From Actinacidiphila alni (GTDB taxonomy: Bacteria > Actinomycetota > Actinomycetes > Streptomycetales > Streptomycetaceae): a stretch of DNA of 64,000 nucleotides. Position 1 is the first letter of the stretch. The number at the start of each line of letters is the position of its first letter. Positions 17,466 to 26,005 of this stretch are shown here, in pieces. The position numbers and the translations under genes are program-made. The notes beneath the pieces were generated by a model, which did no database searches, was not told the origin of the DNA, and saw nothing but the letters and a program-made list of their open reading frames with translations. The stretch spans positions 1 through 64,000 of the forward strand of contig NZ_FONG01000022.1 of NCBI RefSeq assembly GCF_900112845.1. Reading direction: 5' to 3'.

Positions 17466-18731
17466 GTGGACAGCGGTCAGGGTGACGACGGCGCTTTCGG
17501 CGCGGCGGACGCGCCCGACGACGACGCGAGCAGTGGTGAGCGGGTGCACTCGCTCGTCGCGCAGAGCCGGTTCGCCGAGGCGCACGCTCTCGTCAGCGAC
17601 GCCTTCGTGGAGCGCAACGGCAGTGCGGGCTACCTGCTGCGCGCCTGGATCCTCGCGCAGGAGAAACGGCGCCCCCAGGCCCGCGAGGCGGTCGACTGGG
17701 CGCTGGCCCTGGCCGGGCCCGCCGAGGCCGCGGACGTCTTCGTCCTGGCCGGAGTGGTCCTGCTGTCGCTGGACGAGCCGCACGCCGCGCTGACCGTCGC
17801 CCTGCGGGCCACCGGCGCCGACCCCGACGGCTGGGAGCCGTCCGTCCTGCTCTCCGACGTCTACCGGCGGCTCGGCCGCGTCCCCGACGCGGTGGCCGCC
17901 GCCCGCCGGGCCGTCGCGCTCGCCCCGCAGGAGGCCGAGGCGCAGGTGGCGCTGGCCCGCTCCCTGACCTCCGGGCGCGGGCTGCTCGGCCGGGTGCCCG
18001 GGCGGCACCGCGCCGAGCACCAAGGCGCCGTCGAACGCGCGCTGATGCTCGGCGCCGACCCCAGTCAGCTCAGCGCGCCGCGCGGCGGCGCGCTGGCCGG
18101 GACCGTCGCCGTCGTGCTGCTGCTGGGCGTCCAGCTCTTCCGGATCGCGACCGGCGACGTCTGGCAGGTCATCGCGACCGCGGCCGGCGGTGCGGCGATG
18201 GTCGCGCTCGCCGTGATCCTGATCTCGGTGTCCGGGCGCCGCTCCGGTACGCCGCTGCCCGCCCGGCTGCTCGGCATCCGCGCCACCGTCCGCACCGAAC
18301 TGGCCGCCGATCCGTGGCTGCGCCGCATACGGGAGATCAACGCGGCGGCCGTCCTGCCGCTCGTGCCGCTGGTCACCACGGTGCTGCCCTGCGACAAGGA
18401 GCGGCAGCGCGCGCCCTGGCCGCTGTGGGCGGTCTCCGCCGTCGCCGCGGCCGGGGTGGCGGCCGTCCTCGTCGTCATCCTCGCCGTCCGCTGGTGGTAC
18501 GGCGGCCTCTTCGCCGAGCGCGCCTTCCTGCGTACGTGGAACGGTCTCCTCCAACTCGGCGTCGTCCTCGCTCTCCTGGCCGCCACCGTCGCCCTCGCCG
18601 CCGCCTCCCGCGTCCCGCACGCCGCCTGGCAGACCCTCACCCTCGCCCACCTCGCCTGGCTCCTCGCCGGCACGGCCCTCACGGTCACCTTGAGCGCCCG
18701 CGCTCATCGGGAAAGGGCTTCAGCTCTTTAG
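17466..18731 (+). CDS. TPR-containing membrane protein
   Basis: The 421-aa protein starts with an acidic, flexible segment (about 1-25). Repeated helical pairs follow (about 28-195), for example FAEAHALVSDAFVERNGSAG and LLSDVYRRLGRVPDAVAAAR followed by RAVALAPQEAEAQ, which look like tetratricopeptide repeats. About four membrane segments follow (about 200-225, 230-255, 320-345, 360-415). This suggests a cytoplasmic interaction platform tied to the membrane. No enzyme motif is seen. The GTG start lies 68 bp after the DUF3039 stop. No function can be assigned. Confidence 0.65.
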   Translation: MDSGQGDDGAFGAADAPDDDASSGERVHSLVAQSRFAEAHALVSDAFVERNGSAGYLLRAWILAQEKRRPQAREAVDWALALAGPAEAADVFVLAGVVLLSLDEPHAALTVALRATGADPDGWEPSVLLSDVYRRLGRVPDAVAAARRAVALAPQEAEAQVALARSLTSGRGLLGRVPGRHRAEHQGAVERALMLGADPSQLSAPRGGALAGTVAVVLLLGVQLFRIATGDVWQVIATAAGGAAMVALAVILISVSGRRSGTPLPARLLGIRATVRTELAADPWLRRIREINAAAVLPLVPLVTTVLPCDKERQRAPWPLWAVSAVAAAGVAAVLVVILAVRWWYGGLFAERAFLRTWNGLLQLGVVLALLAATVALAAASRVPHAAWQTLTLAHLAWLLAGTALTVTLSARAHRERASAL

Positions 18732-18803
18732 CTGTTTGCCGGTGCCGGGTCGGAAAGGGGTGCTCCGGTACGCCCCGGGCCGCGGCCCCGGTGGGGGTTG
18801 CTC

Positions 18804-18915
18804 GCGCAGTTCCTCGCGCCCCTGAAAAGACCTCGCTCGCCGGCAGCGGAGAACGTGCTCCGACAGGGGCGCTGGGGGCACCTCCCAGCGGTAGCTGGGG
18901 GAGGAACTGCGCGAC
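18804..18915. repeat. Streptomyces dispersed intergenic repeat, locus A
   Basis: The 314-bp gap between the TPR gene and the hexosaminidase gene holds GCGCAGTTCCTC (18804) and its inverse GAGGAACTGCGC (about 18903-18914). CGCCCCTGAAAAG and GACAGGGGCGC lie inside, along with an inner hairpin CCCAGC-GGTA-GCTGGG. The parts form an imperfect long hairpin. The same GCGCAGTTCC / GCGCCCCT words recur at 39892-40022 and 48621-48651. Nothing else was recognised in the gap. Confidence 0.7.
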
Positions 18916-19045
18916 CAGCCACGACGGGTCCGCAGTCGGCAAAGCACCGCATGGGGCAGACGAGATGCCGTACCCCGTACGAAGGCGCCACCAGGCACAA
19001 AGCAAGGTATAGACCAATCCGGGGACCCGGGGGCAGGATGGCCCC

Positions 19046-20677
19046 ATGGACTTGATCCCGGCCCCCCGCCACCAAACCCCGTACGCGACGGACGACGCCT
19101 TCGTCCTCGGCCCCGAGACGACCCTCACCGCCACCCCCGGCGCCGAAGGCGCCGCCCGCTGGCTGCGCGCGGCGCTGGCCGGCGCGACCGGCCTGCCGCT
19201 CGCCCCGGTGGAACCGTCCGGCACGGACGTGATCCGGCTGGCCGTGGACGAGGAAGTGGCCAGGGAGCTGGGCCCGGAGGGCTACCGGATCATGGCCGCC
19301 CCGGACTCCGGGGTGCACATCTTCGGCGGCGGCCCCGCAGGCGTGTTCTGGGGCGCCCAGACGCTCCGCCAGATGCTCGGCGCGGACGCCTTCCGCAGAG
19401 CCCCCCTCGGCGAGCGCGAGTGGAAGGTCCCGACCTGCCACATCCAGGACTCCCCCCGCTTCGGCTGGCGCGGCTTCATGCTGGACGTGGCACGGCACTT
19501 CATGCCGAAGGACATCGTTTTCCGCTACCTGGACCTGATGGCCGCTCACAAGCTGAATGTGCTGCACCTGCACCTGACCGACGACCAGGGCTGGCGGGTG
19601 GAGATCCGCCAGTACCCGAGGCTCACCGAGATCGGCTCCTGGCGCGAGCGCACCAAAGTCGGCCTGCGCGAATCGCCGTTGTGGGACGAGCGCCCGCACG
19701 GCGGTTACTACACGCAGGACGACATCCGCGAGATCGTCGCGTACGCGACCGAGCGGCACATCACCGTCGTCCCGGAGATCGACATCCCGGGCCACTCGCA
19801 GGCCGCCATCGCCGCGTACCCGGAACTCGGCAACGCCGACGTGATCGACACCGCCGCCCTGCCGGTGCTGACCAGTTGGGGCGTCAACCCCAATGTGCTG
19901 GCGCCCAGCGACACCACGCTGCGGTTCTACGAGAACGTGCTGACCGAGCTGCTGGAGCTGTTCCCCGGCACCTTCATCCACATCGGCGGCGACGAGTGCC
20001 CCAAGGAGCAGTGGCGTGAATCCGCCGATGCCCAGCGCCGGATCAAGGAACTGGACCTCGAGGACGAGGACGAGCTGCAAAGCTGGCTGATCCGCCACTT
20101 CGACTCCTGGCTCGCTGAGCGCGGCCGCCGGCTGATCGGCTGGGACGAGATCCTGGAGGGCGGCCTCGCGCCCGGCGCGGCCGTCGCGTCCTGGCGCGGC
20201 TTCGCCGGCGGCGTCGCGGCGGCCCGGGCCGGGCACGACGTGGTGATGTGCCCGGAGAGCCATGTCTACCTGGACTGGCGGCAGTCGGAGTCCGAGGAAG
20301 AGCCGGTGCCGATCGCGCACGCGCGCAGCCTGGAGGACGTCTACCGCTTCGAGCCGGTGCCCGCCGACCTGACGCGGGAGGAGGCCGCGCGCGTCATCGG
20401 CACCCAGGCCAACGCCTGGACCGAAGTCATGGACTCGGTACGGGTGCTGGACTACATGGCCTTCCCGCGGCTCGCCGCCTTCGCCGAGGTCGCCTGGTCC
20501 CCACTGCCCGCCCCCGACGAGCGGGACTGGGCGGGCTTCGAGGCCCGGATGCGGACCCACTACGCGCGGCTCGACGCGCTCGGCGTGGAGTACCGGCCGC
20601 CGGCCGGACCCCGGCCGTGGCAGCGCCGTCCCGGTATCGTCGGCCGTCCCAAGGCGGGTCCGCCCCCGATCAGGTGA
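19046..20677 (+). CDS. Family 20 beta-N-acetylhexosaminidase
   Basis: The 543-aa protein has an N-terminal GH20b-like domain (about 1-130, SGTDVIRLAVDEEVARELGP) and a GH20 barrel. The barrel contains GFMLDVARHFMP, KLNVLHLHLTDDQGWRVEI, PEIDIPGHSQAAIAAYPEL and the catalytic pair Asp316-Glu317 in HIGGDECPKEQW. It removes terminal GlcNAc from chitobiose-like oligosaccharides. There is no signal peptide, so it is probably intracellular and acts on imported chito-oligosaccharides or recycled wall sugars. It is monocistronic by spacing. The C-terminal 15 residues are proline-rich and probably disordered. Confidence 0.92.
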   Translation: MDLIPAPRHQTPYATDDAFVLGPETTLTATPGAEGAARWLRAALAGATGLPLAPVEPSGTDVIRLAVDEEVARELGPEGYRIMAAPDSGVHIFGGGPAGVFWGAQTLRQMLGADAFRRAPLGEREWKVPTCHIQDSPRFGWRGFMLDVARHFMPKDIVFRYLDLMAAHKLNVLHLHLTDDQGWRVEIRQYPRLTEIGSWRERTKVGLRESPLWDERPHGGYYTQDDIREIVAYATERHITVVPEIDIPGHSQAAIAAYPELGNADVIDTAALPVLTSWGVNPNVLAPSDTTLRFYENVLTELLELFPGTFIHIGGDECPKEQWRESADAQRRIKELDLEDEDELQSWLIRHFDSWLAERGRRLIGWDEILEGGLAPGAAVASWRGFAGGVAAARAGHDVVMCPESHVYLDWRQSESEEEPVPIAHARSLEDVYRFEPVPADLTREEAARVIGTQANAWTEVMDSVRVLDYMAFPRLAAFAEVAWSPLPAPDERDWAGFEARMRTHYARLDALGVEYRPPAGPRPWQRRPGIVGRPKAGPPPIR

Positions 20678-20987
20678 CCGACCCCGTTCAGGTGACGGAG
20701 TCCGGACTTTCCGCCCCCGTCGCGCGCGGAGCTGGCACCGTGGGAGTGGCGTACCGCCGCAACACACCCGAAGGTTGGCAATTCCGGCACAGCGGTTCAT
20801 TCCGTCAGAGCCGTACGTTCGCGCCGGTGACGGACGGATCGGTACTTCGCGGACCCTCGCGTCGACCACCGTCGAACATGTGCCAGAGTTGCCACGTCCG
20901 GGCTGTGAGCACGTACGGTACGGCTACCGCGAGCACGTACGGTACGGCTACCGCGCGACGGAGAAAGGCCGGGAAGGGGCAGGCTGC
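20678..20987 (+). promoter_or_regulatory. Leader region of the molybdenum-hydroxylase operon
   Basis: The 310-bp gap has no convincing gene. It ends in the 24-bp tandem repeat described separately and a GGGAAGGGGC ribosome site. Promoter elements are expected here but none is clear. Confidence 0.4.
20907..20954. repeat. 24-bp direct tandem repeat, two copies
   Basis: GAGCACGTACGGTACGGCTA plus CCGC occurs twice without a gap (20907-20930, 20931-20954), 33 bp before the operon start. GAGCACGTA occurs again at the start codon (20989). Each unit contains the near-palindromes CGTACG and GGTACGG. It could be a paired regulator site or a replication slip. Confidence 0.7.
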
Positions 20988-21878
20988 GTGAGCACGTATG
21001 CACGGCAGGCGGCGGAGACGGCGCACACGGCGCGGAACGTCACGCTGCCGTCCTCGCTGGACGAGGCGGTGGAGGCGCTCGCCGCCATGCCCGGCGCCGT
21101 GCCCGTCGCCGGCGGCACCGACCTGATGACGGCGGTGAACTCCGGGCTGCTGCGCCCGGACGCGCTCGTCGGCCTCGGCCGGATCAGCGAGATCCGCGGC
21201 TGGCAGTACGCGGACGGCGCGGCCCTGCTCGGCGCCGGACTGACCCATGCCCGGATGGGGCGGCCGGACTTCGCCGCCCTCATCCCGGCGCTCGCCGCCG
21301 CCGCCCGCTCCGCCGGACCCCCGCAGATCCGCAACGCGGGCACCCTCGGCGGCAACATCGCCTCCGCCGCGCCCACCGGCGACGCCCTGCCGGTGCTCGC
21401 GGCGCTGGAGGCCAGCGTGATCGTCGCCGGGCCCGAGGGCGACCGCGAACTGCCGGTCAGCCACCTGCTGACCGGCATGGACCCGCTGCGCCCCGGCGAA
21501 CTCCTCGCCTTCGTACGGATCCCGCTGCTGCACGCCCCGCAGACCTTCCTCAAGGCCACCGGCCGGACCGGACCGGGCCGCGCGGTCGCCTCCGTCGCGC
21601 TCGTCGTGGACCCCGCGCGCCGCCAGGTGCGCTGCTCGGTGGGCGCGGTCGCGCCGGTGCCGCTGCGCCCGCTGGAGGCCGAGCAGTGGGTGGCGGGACT
21701 CATCGACTGGGACGGCGAGCGCTCGCTCGCCCCCGAGGCGTGCACGGCCTTCGGCGAGTACGTCGCCGCCGCGTGCATCCCGGACCAGGAAGGCGTCGAA
21801 CTGCCGCCCGCCGCCGTCCAGCTACGCCGTACCGTGGCCGCACTGTCCCGTCGAGCGCTCGGGAGGGCACTGGCATGA
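20988..21878 (+). CDS. Molybdenum hydroxylase FAD subunit (CoxM/XdhB type)
   Basis: The 296-aa protein has the two FAD-binding signatures of the family, PVAGGTDLMTAVN (about 36-48) and IRNAGTLGGNIASAAPTGD (about 112-130), and a CO-dehydrogenase-flavoprotein C-terminal domain (TGRTGPGRAVASVALV). It carries electrons from the 2Fe-2S subunit to the final acceptor in xanthine-dehydrogenase-like enzymes. The GTG start follows GGAAGGGGC. The stop overlaps the next gene as ATGA, so the subunits are translationally coupled. The substrate of the complex cannot be read here. Confidence 0.88.
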   Translation: MSTYARQAAETAHTARNVTLPSSLDEAVEALAAMPGAVPVAGGTDLMTAVNSGLLRPDALVGLGRISEIRGWQYADGAALLGAGLTHARMGRPDFAALIPALAAAARSAGPPQIRNAGTLGGNIASAAPTGDALPVLAALEASVIVAGPEGDRELPVSHLLTGMDPLRPGELLAFVRIPLLHAPQTFLKATGRTGPGRAVASVALVVDPARRQVRCSVGAVAPVPLRPLEAEQWVAGLIDWDGERSLAPEACTAFGEYVAAACIPDQEGVELPPAAVQLRRTVAALSRRALGRALA

Positions 21879-23572
21879 CCGACCAGCCGCAGCCGCAGCC
21901 GGGCGCGCCCGGCTCTTCCCCGTCCGGCCCCGGCACGTCCGGGACCTGGCAGCCCGTGCCCGGCGGCGGGGACTACGACCCCGACCAGACGATGCACGTC
22001 TCCTTCGCCGCCCAGCTCCCGCCGGAGCCGCGGCCCGGCGAGGACCCGCTGAGCGCGCACGGCCCGGCGGGGCCGCCCGGTTCGAACGACGGGGACGCGG
22101 TCACGCAGTGGTCGATCCCGGTGATAAGGGACGACACGGACGGCGATTCGGGGGAGTACTCGGTCGGTGCCTTCGCCCCGCCGTCGTCGTGGGACCAGGC
22201 GCCGTCGCCCGCGGCCACGCAGTCGTTCCCCGCCGGGATGTTCGGGCAGGGCGCGGCGGTCGCCGGACAGGCGCGGGCCCGCGCGGAGGCCGAAGCCGCT
22301 CAGGCGCGGGCCGCGACCCAGGAGAGTCAAGGGCAGGGCCCGGGCCAGGACCCGGAACACCTCACCGGCCAGTGGGAGATGCCCTTCGCCGGACCCGGCA
22401 CCGGAGCGGGGGAGGGCGCACCCTGGCCGCCCGCCCAGGCCGCCTGGTCCGCCGCCGTGGACGATCCGGAGGCGCCGCCCGCCGCAGCCGCGGACGTGTC
22501 CGGCTACGGAGCCGCGGACGTCTCCGACTACGGATACGGGGACGGTCGAGGTGACGGGGACGGTCGAGGTGACGGGGACGCCGCCGGCCCGGCCGGTCAC
22601 GAAGCTTCTCCCGGTCACGAAACCCATCACGAAGCCGCCGCCGACAGCGCTTTCGCGGCGCCCGGCGACCCGGAGCCCGGACCCGAGGCCGCCCGGACGC
22701 GCGCCCCGGGCGAGCCCGACGGCCCCGCGGGCAGCGGCGCCCTCCACGACCCCGAGGGCCTGTCCGACGGCCTGGCCCCGCTCACCGGCATCGGCGCCCT
22801 CGACGGCGTCGACGGCCTGTCCGCGCTCGACCGGCTCAGCGGCCTCGACGCCCTGCCGGGCATGGACACGCTGCCCGCGCTCGACGGCGACGACGACGAT
22901 CTCGTACCGGGCGGCCCGGACGGTGACGCGGCCACCGCCGAGGACGAGGACGACGGCGACTCCGAGCCCGACGAGGAAGCGCCGGAACCGACCCGCAGCG
23001 AACACCCGGTGGCCTCGTACGTCCTGCGGGTCAACGGCACCGACCGCCCGGTCACCGACGCCTGGCTCGGCGAGTCCCTGCTCTACGTGCTGCGCGAGCG
23101 GCTCGGCCTGGCCGGCGCGAAGGACGGCTGCGAGCAGGGCGAGTGCGGGGCCTGCTCGGTGCAGGTCGACGGCCGCCTCGTCGCCTCCTGCCTGGTGCCC
23201 GCGGCCACCGCGGCCGGCAGCGAGGTCCGCACCGTCGAGGGCCTGGCCGTCGACGGCCGCCCCTCCGACGTCCAGCGCGCGCTCGCCGAATCCGGCGCCG
23301 TGCAGTGCGGTTTCTGCGTGCCGGGCATGGCGATGACCGTGCACGACCTGCTGGAGGGCAACCACCGGCCCACCGATCTGGAGACCCGCCAGGCGCTGTG
23401 CGGCAACCTCTGCCGCTGCTCCGGCTACCGCGGCGTCCTCGACGCCGTCGAACGGGTCGTCGCCGAGCGGGAGGCCGCCGCCGACGAGTCCGACCCGCCG
23501 GGCGGCACCGGCCGCGTCCCCCACCAGGGCGGCCCGTCCCACGCCAACCCGCCGTCCGGAGGCGCCGTATGA
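21875..23572 (+). CDS. Molybdenum hydroxylase 2Fe-2S subunit with long disordered N-terminus
   Basis: The C-terminal ~190 residues are a complete two-cluster subunit. The plant-type motif CEQGECGACSVQVDG is followed by a single Cys and by CGFCVPGMAMTVHDLL and CGNLCRCSGYRGVLDAV. The remaining ~370 N-terminal residues of this 565-aa protein are low-complexity, rich in Gly, Pro, Ala, Asp and Glu, with no membrane segment or known domain. They include a YGYGDGRGDGDGRGDGD stretch and DGVDGLSALDRLSGLDAL repeats. Usual family length is 150-200 aa. The start overlaps the FAD gene (ATGA) and the stop overlaps the next ATG. The extension may be a partner-binding or assembly arm; that is a guess. Confidence 0.85.
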   Translation: MTDQPQPQPGAPGSSPSGPGTSGTWQPVPGGGDYDPDQTMHVSFAAQLPPEPRPGEDPLSAHGPAGPPGSNDGDAVTQWSIPVIRDDTDGDSGEYSVGAFAPPSSWDQAPSPAATQSFPAGMFGQGAAVAGQARARAEAEAAQARAATQESQGQGPGQDPEHLTGQWEMPFAGPGTGAGEGAPWPPAQAAWSAAVDDPEAPPAAAADVSGYGAADVSDYGYGDGRGDGDGRGDGDAAGPAGHEASPGHETHHEAAADSAFAAPGDPEPGPEAARTRAPGEPDGPAGSGALHDPEGLSDGLAPLTGIGALDGVDGLSALDRLSGLDALPGMDTLPALDGDDDDLVPGGPDGDAATAEDEDDGDSEPDEEAPEPTRSEHPVASYVLRVNGTDRPVTDAWLGESLLYVLRERLGLAGAKDGCEQGECGACSVQVDGRLVASCLVPAATAAGSEVRTVEGLAVDGRPSDVQRALAESGAVQCGFCVPGMAMTVHDLLEGNHRPTDLETRQALCGNLCRCSGYRGVLDAVERVVAEREAAADESDPPGGTGRVPHQGGPSHANPPSGGAV

Positions 23573-23689
23573 CCGGCATCATCGACGGCCGGGGCGCCGC
23601 GCCCGCCCGTGTGCGCACCCCTGGCGTCCGTTTCCCCACCGTCGTCCCGCTGCCGTCCGGAGGCGCCGTATGACCGGCATCATCGACGG
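23551..23689. repeat. 38-bp direct repeat spanning a duplicated start site
   Basis: The same 38 bases, starting GCCGTCCGGAGGCGCCGTAT and including Shine-Dalgarno, ATGA and the codons for MTGIIDG, occur at 23551-23588 and 23652-23689, exactly 101 bp apart. Because 101 is not a multiple of three, the first start leads into a different frame from the second. Confidence 0.9.
23569..23673 (+). CDS. 34-codon micro-ORF made by the duplicated start
   Basis: The ATG overlaps the stop of the 2Fe-2S gene (ATGA) and has a CGGAGG site 5 bases upstream. The frame reads MTGIIDGRGAAPARVRTPG and ends PLPSGGAV; its TGA overlaps the ATG of the large subunit, again as ATGA. Its first seven residues equal those of the large subunit. 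It is probably translated, because the ribosome site and coupling are identical to the real start, but the peptide itself probably has no job beyond keeping ribosomes moving to the next gene. Confidence 0.55.
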   Translation: MTGIIDGRGAAPARVRTPGVRFPTVVPLPSGGAV

Positions 23690-25988
23690 TCCGAGCCCCA
23701 CGCCGGCCCCTGACGTGCTGGCGGGCGCGGGGGCCGCGACCCGGGGCATCGGCGCGTCGCTGCCGTCCGCCGACGCGCTGGCCAAGACGCAGGGCACGTA
23801 TCCGTACGCGGCCGACCTGTGGGCCGAGGGCCTGCTGTGGGCGGCGGTGCTGCGCTCGCCGTACCCGCACGCGCGGATCACCCGGATCGACACCAGCGAG
23901 GCCGTCGCGATGCCCGGCGTGCGCGCCGTCGTCACGCACGAGGACGTGCCCGGCGACGCGATGCACGGCCGCCGGGTCGCCGACCGCCCGGTCTTCGCCG
24001 CCGATGTCGTACGCCACCACGGCGAGCCGATCGCCGCCGTCGCCGCCGACCACCCCGACACCGCCCGGCTGGCCGCCGCGGCCATCCTCGTCGAGTACGA
24101 GGTGCTGGAACCGGTCACCGACCCCGAGAAGGCGTTCGCCGCCGAGCCGCTGCACCCCGACGGCAATCTGATCCGGCACATCCCGCTGCGCTTCGGCGAC
24201 CCCGACGCGGTCGGCGAGGTCGTCGTGGAGGGCCTGTACCGCGTCGGCCGCCAGGACCCGGCCCCGATCGGCGCCGAGGCGGGCCTGGCCGTACCGCGCC
24301 CGGACGGCGGCGTCGAGCTGTACGTCGCCTCCACCGACCCGCACGCCGACCGCGACCTGGCCGCCGCCTGCTTCGGCCTCGAACAGGACCGCGTCAAGGT
24401 CGTCGTGACCGGTGTGCCCGGCGCGATGGGCGACCGCGAGGACTCCGGCATCCAACTGCCGCTCGGGCTGCTGGCGTTGAAGACCGGCTGCCCGGTGAAG
24501 TTCGTCGCCACCCGCGAGGAGTCCTTCCTCGGCCACGCCCACCGGCACCCCGCGCTGCTGCGCTACCGGCACCACGCCGACGCCGAGGGCCGGCTGGTCA
24601 AGGTCGAGGCGCAGATCCTGCTTGACGCGGGCGCGTACGCCGACTCCTCCTCCGACGCGCTCGCCGCCGCCGTGGCCTTCGCGGCCGGCCCGTACGTCGT
24701 CCCGCACGTCTTCGTCGAGGGCTGGGCGGTCCGCACCAACAACCCGCCGTCCGGGCACGTCCGCGGTGAGGGCGCCGTTCAGGTCTGCGCGGCCTACGAG
24801 GGCCAGATGGACAAGCTCGCCGCGAAGCTCGGCCTGGAACCGGCCGAGATCCGGATGCGCAATGTGCTGGCCACCGGTGACCTGCTGCCCACCGGGCAGA
24901 CCGTCACCTGCCCGGCGCCCGTCGGCGAACTCCTCAAGGCCGTCCGCGACGCCGAACTGCCGCCGCTGCCCGACGGCGACGACGAGTCGCAGTGGCTGCT
25001 GCCCGGCGGCACCTCGGGCGCCGGCGAACCCGGCGCGGTGCGCCGCGGTGTCGGCTACGCGCTCGGCATGGTGCACGTCCTCGGCGCCGAGGGGGCCGAC
25101 GAGGTCTCCACCGCGACCGTCCGCGTGCACGACGGCCGCGCCACCGTCATCTGCGCCGCCGTCGAGACCGGCCAGGGCTTCAGCACGCTTGCCCGGCAGA
25201 TCGTCCAGGAGGTCCTGGGCATCGACGAGGTGCAGGTCATGCCCTCCGACACCGACCAGCCGCCCGCCGGGCCCTCCGCCCGCGGCCGGCACACCTGGGT
25301 GTCGGGCGGCGCCGTCGAACGCGCCGCCAAGATGGTCCGCACCCAGTTGCTCCAGCCGCTGGCCGCCAAATTCGGCATGTCCGTCGAGCTGCTCTCCATC
25401 GCCGACGGCAAGATCACGTCCTACGACGGTGTGCTGTCCACGACCGTCGCCGAGACCCTCGACGGCAAGGAGCTGTGGGCGACCGCGCAGTGCCGCCCGC
25501 ACCCGACCGACCGCCTCGACGACACCGGCCAGGGCGACGCCTTCGTCGGCCTCACCTTCTGCGCGATCCGGGCCGTCGTGGACGTCGACATCGAGCTGGG
25601 CGCCGTCCGTGTCGTGGAGCTGGCCGTCGCCCAGGACGTCGGCCGTATCCTCAACCCGCGCCAGCTCGCCGCCCGCATCGAGGCCGGCGTCACCCAGGGG
25701 GTCGGCCTCGCCCTCATGGAGGACCTGCGCGCACCGCGCGGGATCGTCAAGCGGCCCAGCCTGACCGGCTACTCCCTCCCCACCGCCCTGGACGCCCCCG
25801 CCGTCCGCGTCGTCCGCCTCGTCGAAGAGCGGGACGTCCTGGCCCCCTTCGGTGCCAAGGCCGTCTCGGCGGTCCCGGTCGTCACCGCCCCGGCCGCGGT
25901 GGCCGCCGCGGTCCGCGCGGCCACCGGCCGCCCGGTCACCCGCCTCCCGATCCGCCCCCAGGCGGCGGTGGTCAAGCCCCAGGCGTAG
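23670..25988 (+). CDS. Molybdenum hydroxylase large (molybdopterin) subunit
   Basis: The 772-aa protein has the aldehyde-oxidase/xanthine-dehydrogenase a/b hammerhead (about 30-140, AKTQGTYPYAADLWAEGLLW) and molybdopterin domains (about 160-760). Readable segments are GAMGDREDSGIQLPLGLLAL, YEGQMDKLAAKLGLEPAEIR and ETGQGFSTLARQIVQEVLGI. It should oxidise a purine, aldehyde or similar compound at Mo. Two usual catalytic motifs look changed: GGxFGGKED reads GAMGDRED, and the GxGE(P)P loop reads GAKAVSAVP (728-736), with Ala734 where the catalytic Glu is expected. Activity may be altered or lost. The start is coupled by ATGA to the micro-ORF. It is the last gene of the operon. Confidence 0.85.
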   Translation: MTGIIDGPSPTPAPDVLAGAGAATRGIGASLPSADALAKTQGTYPYAADLWAEGLLWAAVLRSPYPHARITRIDTSEAVAMPGVRAVVTHEDVPGDAMHGRRVADRPVFAADVVRHHGEPIAAVAADHPDTARLAAAAILVEYEVLEPVTDPEKAFAAEPLHPDGNLIRHIPLRFGDPDAVGEVVVEGLYRVGRQDPAPIGAEAGLAVPRPDGGVELYVASTDPHADRDLAAACFGLEQDRVKVVVTGVPGAMGDREDSGIQLPLGLLALKTGCPVKFVATREESFLGHAHRHPALLRYRHHADAEGRLVKVEAQILLDAGAYADSSSDALAAAVAFAAGPYVVPHVFVEGWAVRTNNPPSGHVRGEGAVQVCAAYEGQMDKLAAKLGLEPAEIRMRNVLATGDLLPTGQTVTCPAPVGELLKAVRDAELPPLPDGDDESQWLLPGGTSGAGEPGAVRRGVGYALGMVHVLGAEGADEVSTATVRVHDGRATVICAAVETGQGFSTLARQIVQEVLGIDEVQVMPSDTDQPPAGPSARGRHTWVSGGAVERAAKMVRTQLLQPLAAKFGMSVELLSIADGKITSYDGVLSTTVAETLDGKELWATAQCRPHPTDRLDDTGQGDAFVGLTFCAIRAVVDVDIELGAVRVVELAVAQDVGRILNPRQLAARIEAGVTQGVGLALMEDLRAPRGIVKRPSLTGYSLPTALDAPAVRVVRLVEERDVLAPFGAKAVSAVPVVTAPAAVAAAVRAATGRPVTRLPIRPQAAVVKPQA

Positions 25989-26005
25989 CGCCTCCGGTGC
26001 GGCCG

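Noticed and set aside
20907..20954. CRISPR-like array
   Set aside because: Only two copies and no spacers between them; no cas genes in the window.
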